From assembly GCA_000437495.1 (NCBI GenBank), contig FR897806.1, forward strand, positions 1 through 10,642: 10,642 nucleotides of DNA, given 5' to 3'. The stretch is from Prevotella sp. CAG:485. Its GTDB lineage: Bacteria; Bacteroidota; Bacteroidia; Bacteroidales; Muribaculaceae. The notes beneath the pieces are model-generated. The model was not told the DNA's origin. It saw only the letters and a list, made by a program, of their open reading frames with translations, and did not search any database. Made by a program: the position numbers and the translations under genes. This document shows positions 1-6,312 of the stretch, piece after piece; positions within the stretch are counted from its first letter, which is position 1, and every line of letters starts with the position of its first letter.

Positions 1-109
1 AGTCGGCTTTTTTCGGACGGATACGAATTTTTATCCCCCTTAAAAGTAAGATAGTTTAATAAAATGCGGGGGTAAAACTTTCGCGACTTAAAATTTTGTG
101 GGAAATAAA
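1..109. other. AT-rich upstream intergenic or gene-end sequence
   Basis: No supportable gene is seen here. All three plus frames reach a stop by base 59, so the first 43-59 bases could be the tail of a gene lying to the left, but nothing recognisable is encoded. A CCCCC run (35-39) and a GGGGG run (68-72) could pair weakly, but the stem is only 5 bp with a long loop and no T tract. Confidence 0.3.
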
Positions 110-141
110 TTTGGAAATACTGTGAAATTGTGTTAACTTTG
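110..141 (+). promoter_or_regulatory. Bacteroidota-type promoter of the alaX leader
   Basis: TTTG at 110-113 is followed after exactly 20 bases by TAACTTTG at 134-141. This matches the -33/-7 pattern known for the Bacteroidota primary sigma factor. Transcription should begin near 146-148, giving a leader of about 158 nt before the alaX ATG at 305. With the minus-strand promoter at 9275-9305, it is one of the two best-formed promoters in the window. Confidence 0.75.
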
Positions 142-210
142 CAGTACAAATTGAAACACTTTTTTAGAATAGCAGCAAGCATATATCACACTATATTTTA
201 AAGGTAAGAG

Positions 211-276
211 ATGTATTTGGTCAGGGGATTCCGCGAGGAAGCCCCTGTCTGTCACTTTGTGGAAAGCGCTGTATAG
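211..276 (+). CDS. possible 21-residue leader peptide
   Basis: An ATG at 211 opens 21 codons ending in TAG at 274-276, inside the predicted alaX leader. It is preceded by an A/G-rich stretch (AAAGGTAAGAG) that could act as a ribosome-binding region. The peptide begins MYLVRGFREE, has one cysteine and no signal or membrane segment. There is no run of a single amino acid codon, so it is not an obvious classical attenuator peptide. The same bases form the hairpin at 222-247, so the conserved element may be the RNA rather than a peptide. I do not recognise it. Confidence 0.2.
   Translation: MYLVRGFREEAPVCHFVESAV
222..247 (+). promoter_or_regulatory. GNRA-capped hairpin in the alaX leader
   Basis: CAGGGG (222-227) pairs with CCCCTG (242-247) and TTCC (229-232) pairs with GGAA (237-240). 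One A/G mismatch separates them, and a GCGA tetraloop (233-236) closes the stem. This gives 10 bp plus a stable GNRA-class loop. No T tract follows, so it is not a terminator. It lies about 75 nt into the predicted transcript from the 110-141 promoter and could be a structured leader element or part of a small RNA. Confidence 0.5.
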
Positions 277-287
277 AATATTTGCAT

Positions 288-296
288 TACCTTTGC
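288..296 (+). promoter_or_regulatory. second -7-like box just upstream of alaX
   Basis: TACCTTTGC at 288-296 matches the -7 consensus, but no TTTG lies 19-21 bases upstream; the nearest is at 256-259, 28 bases away. If active, transcription would start only a few bases before the ATG at 305 and give an almost leaderless message. It may be a weak internal promoter or a chance match. Confidence 0.35.
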
Positions 297-304
297 GTGA
301 AACT

Positions 305-763
305 ATGGAAGAGAAGCAGATAAACGAACATAACAAACGCGAATATGCTCCGGCGCATACGGCCGAACATATCCTTAACGGAGAGGTGGCACGCCGATAT
401 GGCTGCGGCCGCGCGTTCTCCAGTCATATTGAAAGGAAGAAATCAAAACTCGATTACCGGATGGCCTCGCCGCTGACGGACGCCGAGATAAGGAGCCTTG
501 AGGAATACGTCAACGCCGTTATTAAGGCTGATGCCGAGGTGCGCATTAACTATATCACTCAGGCTGAGGCACGTGGCAGCTTCGATTTGAGCCGCTTGCC
601 CGATAATGCTTCCGACACCGTCAGGGTGGTGGAAATTGGCTCTTACGACCGCTGTCTGTGCGCCGGTGACCATGTGGGCAGAACGTCTGAAATAGGCGAG
701 TTCAGAATCACCAGCAGCCGATATGCCGACGGAGTGCAGCGGATAGTCTTCAAGACAAGCTGA
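305..763 (+). CDS. alaX: AlaX-type alanyl-tRNA editing protein
   Basis: This is a 152-residue stand-alone homologue of the alanyl-tRNA synthetase editing domain (threonyl/alanyl-tRNA synthetase second additional domain). Such proteins act in the cytoplasm and hydrolyse tRNA-Ala mischarged with serine or glycine. The metal site is visible: HTAEH at residues 18-22 gives His18 and His22, and CAGDH at 119-123 gives Cys119 and His123, where AlaRS proteins usually read CGGTH. The length fits the small AlaX class with no N-terminal extension. I chose the ATG at 305. An in-frame TTG at 257 would add 16 residues, but they would span the -7-like box and are unlike the family. The next gene downstream, 141 bases on, is an alanine/glycine-type symporter, which suggests a shared alanine theme. 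The family call is firm; in vivo specificity is inferred. Confidence 0.9.
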   Translation: MEEKQINEHNKREYAPAHTAEHILNGEVARRYGCGRAFSSHIERKKSKLDYRMASPLTDAEIRSLEEYVNAVIKADAEVRINYITQAEARGSFDLSRLPDNASDTVRVVEIGSYDRCLCAGDHVGRTSEIGEFRITSSRYADGVQRIVFKTS

Positions 764-869
764 TTCATTCCGGAACGGTAAAGCGCTTTGCAGCCCCCGT
801 GGTGGGCAGGCTTTTGAAAAATGTGCAAAAAAAGGATGCGGAAATAGCCCTTATGTGCAAAAATTTTGC

Positions 870-877
870 TACCTTTG
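870..877 (+). promoter_or_regulatory. -7 promoter box of the symporter gene
   Basis: TACCTTTG lies 27 bases before the ATG at 905 and predicts a start near 882-884 with a leader of about 22 nt. No good TTTG is found at the -33 position. Upstream, ATGTGCAAAAA occurs twice (821-831 and 853-863), a short direct repeat that could be an activator site or chance. Confidence 0.55.
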
Positions 878-904
878 AGCATTAAACTCCGGAACCTAAG
901 CTTT

Positions 905-2326
905 ATGAATGATATTAACGAAGTCTTTACCGTATTAAACTCCTGGCTGTGGGGCTGGCCAATGATTGTCTTGCTTCTTGGCACGCATATTTTTCTCACT
1001 GTCAGGCTCCGCTTTCCGCAGTTACGGCTGCTCACAGCCCTGAAGTTGAGCGTGAAGCGCGACAAAAACGCCAGTGGCGATGTGTCGCAGTTCGGCGCAT
1101 TGGCAACTGCCTTGGCTGCCACAATCGGCACGGGTAATATCATCGGCGTGGCCACGGCGATAGCCCTCGGAGGTCCGGGCGCTGTGTTATGGTGCTGGCT
1201 CACCGGACTCTTCGGCCTGTCTACCAAATATGCCGAAGGACTGTTAGCCATCAAGTACAGGGTAAAGACACCGCAGGGCAGGATGTTGGGCGGACCGATG
1301 TATGCCCTTGAGCGCGGTTTGGGAATGAAGTGGCTGGCAGTGTTGTTCGCCATCTTTGCCGCTCTGGCCTCTTTCGGCATCGGCTGCACTGTGCAGTCGA
1401 ACGCCATAGCAACCCTGGGCAGCGAAGCATATTCAATATCGCCATGGATAACGGGTGCTGTGGTAACGGCTTTGGCGGCCGCGGTGCTGATAGGCGGCGT
1501 GAAGTCGATAGCCCGTGTCTGCGGCATGTTTGTGCCGTTGATGGCCTTCCTCTATGTGGCCGGTTGCTGCTATATCTTGTTTGTAAATATTGATTACCTG
1601 GTGCCGGCGATTCAGCTGATTGTCAGGTCGGCCTTTTCGCCCGAGGCTGCCGGCGGCGGTTTTGTGGGAGCTACTATTATGATGGCGGCGCGTTACGGAA
1701 TAGCCCGCGGTCTCTTCTCCAACGAGGCAGGCATGGGCTCGGCTCCCATTGTGGCGGCTGCTGCCCAAACACGCAACCCCGTTCGTCAGGCGCTTGTATC
1801 TTCCACCGGTACGTTCTGGGATACCATAGTGATATGTGCTTTGACAGGTCTGGTGATTGTCAGCAGCATACTGGCGTATCCCGACATTGATTATGCCGAC
1901 GGCGCCGCGCTCACCAAAGCCGCTTTCGCAAAAATACCATACGTGGGTGAGCCGTTGCTCACTTTCGGACTTTTCACCTTTGCTTTCTCCACTATCTTAG
2001 GCTGGAGCTATTACGGCGAAAGAGCCGTGGAATATCTGAAAGGACAGCGTTGGATGCTTGTCTACAGGTGGCTCTACATAGCCTGCGTCTTTGCGGGAGC
2101 CGTTATCCAGCTCGACATTGTCTGGAACATTGCAGACTCCATGAATGCGCTGATGGCTGTTCCCAATCTCATTGCCTTATTGCTGCTCAGCGGTGTCTTG
2201 GTGGCCGAGACTCGCAAATATCTGTGGGAAGGGCGTCTGGATGAGGCTGCTGAGGAGCTTGTGCCGGAGATTGAAACCGAACCTATGCTTGAGGATGAGA
2301 GCGATGAAACGCCAGCTCTTGACTGA
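905..2326 (+). CDS. sodium:alanine/glycine symporter, AGCS family
   Basis: This is a 473-residue inner-membrane protein of the alanine/glycine:cation symporter family, which couples sodium entry to uptake of small neutral amino acids. Two family signatures are clear: GTGNIIGVATAIALGGPGA at about residues 75-93, and SNEAGMGSAPI at about 272-282 followed by an alanine-rich segment. Many hydrophobic helices run along the length, roughly 10-11, with a LeuT-like fold expected from the family. The C-terminus is an acidic soluble tail (about the last 30 residues, rich in E and D). The ATG at 905 is preferred because an upstream in-frame TTG at 866 would put the -7 box inside the coding region. The helicase gene begins 10 bases after the stop, so the two are probably co-transcribed. 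The exact substrate, alanine or glycine, cannot be read from the sequence. Confidence 0.93.
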   Translation: MNDINEVFTVLNSWLWGWPMIVLLLGTHIFLTVRLRFPQLRLLTALKLSVKRDKNASGDVSQFGALATALAATIGTGNIIGVATAIALGGPGAVLWCWLTGLFGLSTKYAEGLLAIKYRVKTPQGRMLGGPMYALERGLGMKWLAVLFAIFAALASFGIGCTVQSNAIATLGSEAYSISPWITGAVVTALAAAVLIGGVKSIARVCGMFVPLMAFLYVAGCCYILFVNIDYLVPAIQLIVRSAFSPEAAGGGFVGATIMMAARYGIARGLFSNEAGMGSAPIVAAAAQTRNPVRQALVSSTGTFWDTIVICALTGLVIVSSILAYPDIDYADGAALTKAAFAKIPYVGEPLLTFGLFTFAFSTILGWSYYGERAVEYLKGQRWMLVYRWLYIACVFAGAVIQLDIVWNIADSMNALMAVPNLIALLLLSGVLVAETRKYLWEGRLDEAAEELVPEIETEPMLEDESDETPALD

Positions 2327-2336
2327 CGGATAAGAA

Positions 2337-4097
2337 ATGCTGTCGGTAAGAGATATTGCCCGTTTCTTCGATCTTGAAGCCGAAGCTGCCTTCAATAACC
2401 ACAGGCAGGTGATGGCTCTGTCGCCTGACGAACGCATCAGGCGCAGAAAGGCTATCGGCAATGTGAAGCTACTGACTGACGATTCCGAGTCGTCACGGTC
2501 GGCTAATGTGTCGCTGCTCGTGAGTGCTGCTGTGAATATTTCAGATTTCAAGGAAGGCGATGCGCTGGAACTGCACAGGCCCGATGTGAGGCACGGAATA
2601 AAATGCACGCTCAGCGCTTACGGCGACAACAACGAGATTGAGTTAGAGGCCTTCAGGGGTAATCTGCCTTACAATCTGAAAGAGTATTACGGCTCTGAGC
2701 TGATGCTCGACAGGCAATTTGTTGACCTCCGTGAGCATGTCTACAGCCATTTCCTCGCCGACTTAAATGGGGAGGTAAACTTGGCTCGTCATTTGATAAA
2801 CGCTCCTCATGAGCCGGTTTTTGTCGATGAACAGGGATGTGCCGAGAGTCTTGACGAAACTCTGCAGAGCCTCAGTCTGAGTCTTCTGCCGGCGCAGCGT
2901 CAGGCCGTGATTAAAAGTCTTGCGGCAAAGGATTATTACCTCATCCAGGGGCCTCCCGGAACGGGTAAGTCGTTTGTATTGGGCTTAATCATTCATGAGG
3001 AGGTGGTAAAACGGCGCCATAAGGTCATCGTTACCGGACCGAATCATCTGGCTGTCAACAATGCCCTGATAAAGGCTTTGGAACTTTATCCGCAGGGCCG
3101 GTATATCAAAGTAGGGCAGAAGTACAATGAGGTAACGACAAAGGTCCGGTCTCAAGATAAAGAATACGGTGTGGAGAATCTGTCGTACGCCGATGTGAAA
3201 AAGCTCAACGGCAGTGTGTTGCCGTGGGTCGCGGGTCTTACGCCTCATGCTCTCTATACGCGCCGAGCCCGCGGGCTGCACTGCCACACGCTTATCATTG
3301 ATGAAGCCGGACAGATGTCTGTGCCGCTCGCTCTCATGGCTATGATAAAGGCTGATAAGGTGATTTTTGCCGGCGACCATAAGCAATTAGCCCCTATTGT
3401 CAGTTCCGACAAAATTGAGGGGTCTCTGCGCCTCTCAGCCTTCAGTCATCTCCTCTCGGACAGCAACAGCACAATGCTCGACACGAGTTTCAGAATGTGT
3501 GTTGGGGTGTGTCGCTTCGTCTCGAATCTTTTCTATGACGACAAGCTTTTACCTGCCCATGAAATGAACAAGGAGTGTGGCGATGTAAGTCTCGAAAATT
3601 CGGCCGATAATCCGCTTTCCAATCTCGCGGTGCCGGTGGTGCTGAAGAACATCGACCATCAGGGTAAGCAGTCGTCTGATGAGGAGGCTCGGTTCATTGC
3701 CGACTCTATTGCCGGTTTCCTCCGTCGTGGCGTCAAAGAGGAGGATATGGCAGTATTGACTCCTTTCCGCGCTCAGGCGGCTAACATACGCAGGCTCCTG
3801 AAACGACACAAAGAAACCGACGAGGAACAGCGCCGCTCTATTACGGTTGATACAATCGACAAGATGCAGGGTCAGGAACGTGATGTGATTTTTGTCTCTC
3901 TGGCTGCCGGCGATGCTGAATATATGGCGGAGATGGCCGACTTTCTCTTTTCGGGCAACAAGCTGAATGTGGCTTTTTCCCGTGCCCGTTTCAAGCTCAT
4001 TGTAGTAGGGAATCTTGCATGCATTGAGCGTCTTTCTCTTCCCGACTTTCCTCATCTTGGCCGCTTCCTCAGGTCGCCTTTCGCAGCCCGCATCTGA
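2337..4097 (+). CDS. UPF1-like superfamily 1 DNA/RNA helicase
   Basis: This is a 586-residue protein with a full set of SF1B (UPF1/IGHMBP2/DNA2-like) helicase motifs. The Q-type motif LPAQRQAV is at 184-191 and Walker A GPPGTGKS at 205-212. Walker B DEAG is at 322-325 and motif III GDHKQLAP at 346-353. Motif IV TSFRM is at 383-387, motif V with DTIDKMQGQERD at 505-516, and motif VI NVAFSRARF at 544-552. The first 180 residues are a non-helicase region that may include the beta-barrel seen in UPF1-like enzymes (inferred). The protein should use ATP to unwind or translocate on nucleic acid in the cytoplasm; its substrate is unknown. It starts 10 bases after the symporter stop, with no strong Shine-Dalgarno sequence. 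It looks intact, with every catalytic motif present. No intrinsic terminator is seen directly after it: the T-rich stretch at 4120-4134 has no hairpin in front. Confidence 0.92.
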   Translation: MLSVRDIARFFDLEAEAAFNNHRQVMALSPDERIRRRKAIGNVKLLTDDSESSRSANVSLLVSAAVNISDFKEGDALELHRPDVRHGIKCTLSAYGDNNEIELEAFRGNLPYNLKEYYGSELMLDRQFVDLREHVYSHFLADLNGEVNLARHLINAPHEPVFVDEQGCAESLDETLQSLSLSLLPAQRQAVIKSLAAKDYYLIQGPPGTGKSFVLGLIIHEEVVKRRHKVIVTGPNHLAVNNALIKALELYPQGRYIKVGQKYNEVTTKVRSQDKEYGVENLSYADVKKLNGSVLPWVAGLTPHALYTRRARGLHCHTLIIDEAGQMSVPLALMAMIKADKVIFAGDHKQLAPIVSSDKIEGSLRLSAFSHLLSDSNSTMLDTSFRMCVGVCRFVSNLFYDDKLLPAHEMNKECGDVSLENSADNPLSNLAVPVVLKNIDHQGKQSSDEEARFIADSIAGFLRRGVKEEDMAVLTPFRAQAANIRRLLKRHKETDEEQRRSITVDTIDKMQGQERDVIFVSLAAGDAEYMAEMADFLFSGNKLNVAFSRARFKLIVVGNLACIERLSLPDFPHLGRFLRSPFAARI

Positions 4098-4137
4098 CTA
4101 TAACCCTCTTTCTTGAAAATTTTTTTACTTTTTTGGA

Positions 4138-4162
4138 GCGAGTGCCGCGTTGTGGCACTCGC
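4138..4162. repeat. perfect 9-bp inverted repeat beside a promoter
   Basis: GCGAGTGCC (4138-4146) and GGCACTCGC (4154-4162) are exact reverse complements separated by 7 bases. The T-rich tract precedes the repeat and no T tract follows it on either strand in the right place, so it does not look like a terminator. Its right arm ends six bases before the TACCTTTG box, so it covers the -33 area. A dimeric-regulator operator is the simplest reading; this is inferred from position. Confidence 0.55.
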
Positions 4163-4168
4163 CCTGCC

Positions 4169-4177
4169 TACCTTTGC
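4169..4177 (+). promoter_or_regulatory. -7 promoter box of the intergenic noncoding transcript
   Basis: TACCTTTGC matches the Bacteroidota -7 element and predicts a start near 4181-4183. The -33 position lies inside the inverted repeat at 4138-4162 and has no exact TTTG, so the promoter may depend on an activator or be masked by a repressor. Confidence 0.5.
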
Positions 4178-4273
4178 ACTGTGAAAGAGAGATTATTAGT
4201 TCAACCGAGTTATCTTACCGGCATTCTTAGGAGTTAGCATTTTATATTTTATGCCGGATTTATATTTATGATT

Positions 4274-4303
4274 TTATCCACACAGGAAATATTTTTATCC
4301 ACA
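4274..4303 (+). promoter_or_regulatory. pair of exact DnaA-box sequences
   Basis: TTATCCACA occurs at 4274-4282 and again at 4295-4303, in the same orientation and 21 bases apart, about two helical turns. This is the textbook high-affinity DnaA box. Three further same-strand TTATC pentamers lie close by at 4210-4214, 4322-4326 and 4329-4333. The surroundings are AT-rich. It could be a DnaA-binding regulatory site, part of an origin, or a coincidence within the noncoding RNA. Confidence 0.45.
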
Positions 4304-4334
4304 CTTACTTTTTTTCGTACCTTATCGCTTATCA

Positions 4335-4367
4335 GGGTCGAGTTCTCATTGGACTCGGCCCATTTTT
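4335..4367 (+). terminator. intrinsic terminator ahead of the DXS-like gene
   Basis: GGGTCGAGT (4335-4343) pairs with ACTCGGCCC (4353-4361) in a 9-bp stem with one G-U pair and a 9-nt loop. ATTTTTA follows from 4362. It should end the transcript begun near 4182, or act as an attenuator for the downstream gene. Confidence 0.7.
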
Positions 4368-4393
4368 ATGCTTCCGGCTTCAATTGTTAATTC

Positions 4394-4464
4394 GTGTGAA
4401 TTTTTGAACACTCTTTAACCGAACGGTTGTTTTAAAAGTGACTGAATTTTCACACATATCAGTC
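4394..4464. repeat. short inverted repeats upstream of the DXS-like gene
   Basis: Three small inverted repeats lie between the terminator and the ATG at 4491. They are GTGTGAA (4394-4400) with TTCACAC (4449-4455), AACCG with CGGTT two bases apart (4417-4428), and GACTGA (4440-4445) with TCAGTC (4459-4464). They could be regulator sites, since this gene has no clear TAnnTTTG promoter of its own. Each is short enough to occur by chance. Confidence 0.3.
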
Positions 4465-4490
4465 CTCCTTAATCCTTAGTCTTAAGTGAT

Positions 4491-6268
4491 ATGAAATTCA
4501 ATTTTGATAAGATAAAAGACATCAAGAGTCCCGCCGACATCAAACGTATGTCGGTTGAGGAACTGCAACAGGTGGCCGACCAGATGCGTCAGGCTGTCCT
4601 CTACCGCACATCGCTCTATTCTGGCCATGTAGGTCCTAACCTCGGCGACGTGGAAGCCATCATCGCTCTTCATTACGTGTTTGACGCGCCGGTAGACAAG
4701 CTCGTGCTGGATATGTCGCATCAGGATTTCCCGCACAAAATGATTACCGGCAGGGTCAACGGATTCATCAATGAGGCCGATTTCGACAAAGTGGGCGAAT
4801 ACACGGAACCGAGCGAAAGTCCGGAGTATGACTTCTTTACGCTGGCCATACCTCACCGTCCATCAGCCTCTGCACCGGTCTGGCAAAGGCGCGCGACCTG
4901 AAAGGGGAGAAATATAATGTTGTGGCGTTCATCGGCGACGGCTCTCTTTCAGGCGGCGAAGCGTTTGAAGGTCTGAATACTGCCGGCGCGCTGAAGTCTA
5001 ATCTCATCGTCATTGTCAACGACAATAAGATGGCCATTGCCGAGACTCACGGCGGCTTATATGCCAATCTCAAGGAGTTGCGCGAAACAAACGGCACTGC
5101 GGCAAACAATATCTTCCGGGCTTTCGGCTTCGATTATATCTATGTGGCCGACGGAAATAATCTAACTGATGTCATCGCTGCCTATCGCAAGGTTAAGGAT
5201 TCGCCGCGTCCTGTTGTTGTGCATCTAAACACGCAGAAGGGCGAAGGCTATGTGCCGGCAGAACGTAACCGCGAGGAGTTCCACTGGTCTGTGCCCTTCG
5301 ACCTCGCCACCGGTGAGCCGAAGGTCTTTGCACCTGAACCCAATTACACTACCATCCTGCGCGACTTCATTCTGAGTGTGCACGCTGCCGATTCACGCTT
5401 GTTGGTGGTTTCGTCGGCCACTCCTGACTCGTTCGGCCTGTCGAAGGAGGTGCGCGACACACTGGGCGAACATTACATTGATGTGGGCATCGCCGAGCAG
5501 ACTGCCGTGGCTGTTATGGCAGGCGCCGCTCGCAATGGCGCCAAAGCTATTTATCCAGTTGTGGGCACTTTCCTGCAGCGCACTTACGACCAGTTGATGG
5601 AAGACTGGGCCATGAACCCCGGCGCTTCGCTCATGGTAGTGGCCGGCGGTGGTGTCAACGGCATCCCCGACCTCACTCATCTGGGCTTCTGGGACATTCC
5701 GATGATTACCTCAATCCCCGATGTGGTCTATCTGGCGCCTGCCAATGCTGAGGAATTTGAGGCTATGCTCAAATGGGGTTACGAGCAGGATAAGTTCAAG
5801 GTGGCCGTTCGCATCCCTACTTACAGTTTCGAGCATGCCGACTATCAGCCGGATTCCGACTATTCCACCCTAAACAAGTTCATGGTAACGCGTCGCGGCA
5901 GCAAGGTGGCACTCATTGGCGTCGGCGATTACTACAAACGTGCTGAAGAGGTAGCCGCTCTGTTGGAAAAGGAAGGCATTTCGCCCACAATCATCAATCC
6001 GCGCTTTGTCTCAGGCGTGGATACGGAGTTGCTCAATTCCCTTGCTGCCAACCACGATGTTGTGGCCACGATTGAAGATGGCTCCTTAGGCGGCGGCTTC
6101 GGCCAAAGGGTTGCCTCTGCCGTGGGTGCCTCTGCGCTGAAATGCCTCAATTTCGGATTGGCAAAACAGTTTGAGAACCAGTATAAGGTTAAAGAGCTTG
6201 AGGAAAAGAATGGTCTTCTGCCTCAGCAAATCGCCAACGCAATCCTGTCTGTAATTGGCGGCAAATAA
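4491..6268 (+). pseudogene. DXS/transketolase-like enzyme gene with one frame break
   Basis: The reading frame from the ATG at 4491 encodes a transketolase-family N-terminus up to ...DFFTL (residue 118), then leaves the family and stops at 4901. From 4844 the next frame encodes the rest to TAA at 6268. CTGGCC at 4842-4847 should read CTGGGCCAT (Leu-Gly-His); restoring one G gives the usual GHTS motif and a 592-residue protein. In restored numbering, the thiamine-diphosphate motif begins GDGS at 149 with VNDN following, the catalytic Glu lies in GIAEQ at about 336, and a C-terminal transketolase domain starts near 470. Authentic DXS reads AEQHA where this reads AEQTA, so it is a DXS-like paralogue rather than a clear isoprenoid-pathway enzyme. 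Codon quality stays good on both sides, so the break is very recent or a sequencing error. Confidence 0.85.
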
Positions 6269-6312
6269 GGACTCATTGATGTGCCTCTGAGCGTATTGGA
6301 TAGGACTTCTCC

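Larger units (their letters stand above)
4182..4367 (+). ncRNA. predicted ~185-nt noncoding RNA or long leader
   Basis: The unit is bounded by a -7 promoter box (4169-4177) and an intrinsic terminator (4335-4367), with no meaningful ORF inside. It is AT-rich. A 7-bp stem, CCGGCAT (4218-4224) with ATGCCGG (4251-4257), encloses a 26-nt loop. CCGAGT at 4205-4210 is exactly complementary to ACTCGG at 4353-4358 in the terminator stem, so a long-range pairing that excludes the terminator is possible. It ends 124 bases before the DXS-like gene. It could be a free small RNA, possibly of the 6S or Bacteroidales-1 type judging only by length and layout, or a terminator-controlled leader. I do not recognise the family. 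Confidence 0.45.

Noticed and set aside
257..304. TTG start at 257 for a longer alaX protein
   Set aside because: The extra residues do not resemble the family and would be encoded across a -7-like promoter box; the ATG at 305 gives a standard AlaX N-terminus.
866..904. TTG start at 866 for the symporter
   Set aside because: It would place the TACCTTTG promoter element inside the coding sequence; the ATG at 905 gives a normal family N-terminus.
643..1527. A 294-codon open frame on the minus strand opposite the symporter and the end of alaX
   Set aside because: It lies antisense to two well-supported genes, encodes a proline/serine-rich protein with no family pattern, and is explained by the codon bias of the plus-strand genes.
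4138..4162. Inverted repeat as an intrinsic terminator for the helicase gene
   Set aside because: The T-rich tract is upstream of the stem and no T tract follows on either strand where needed, so a terminator is unlikely; an operator fits better.
4182..4367. Named riboswitch or a definite 6S RNA
   Set aside because: No aptamer motif that I recognise is present and a 6S-like long rod with central bubble could not be drawn by eye, so it is left as an unassigned noncoding unit.
6269..6312. Terminator between the convergent DXS-like and CarboxypepD_reg-like genes
   Set aside because: The 44-base gap has no stable stem with a T tract on either strand.
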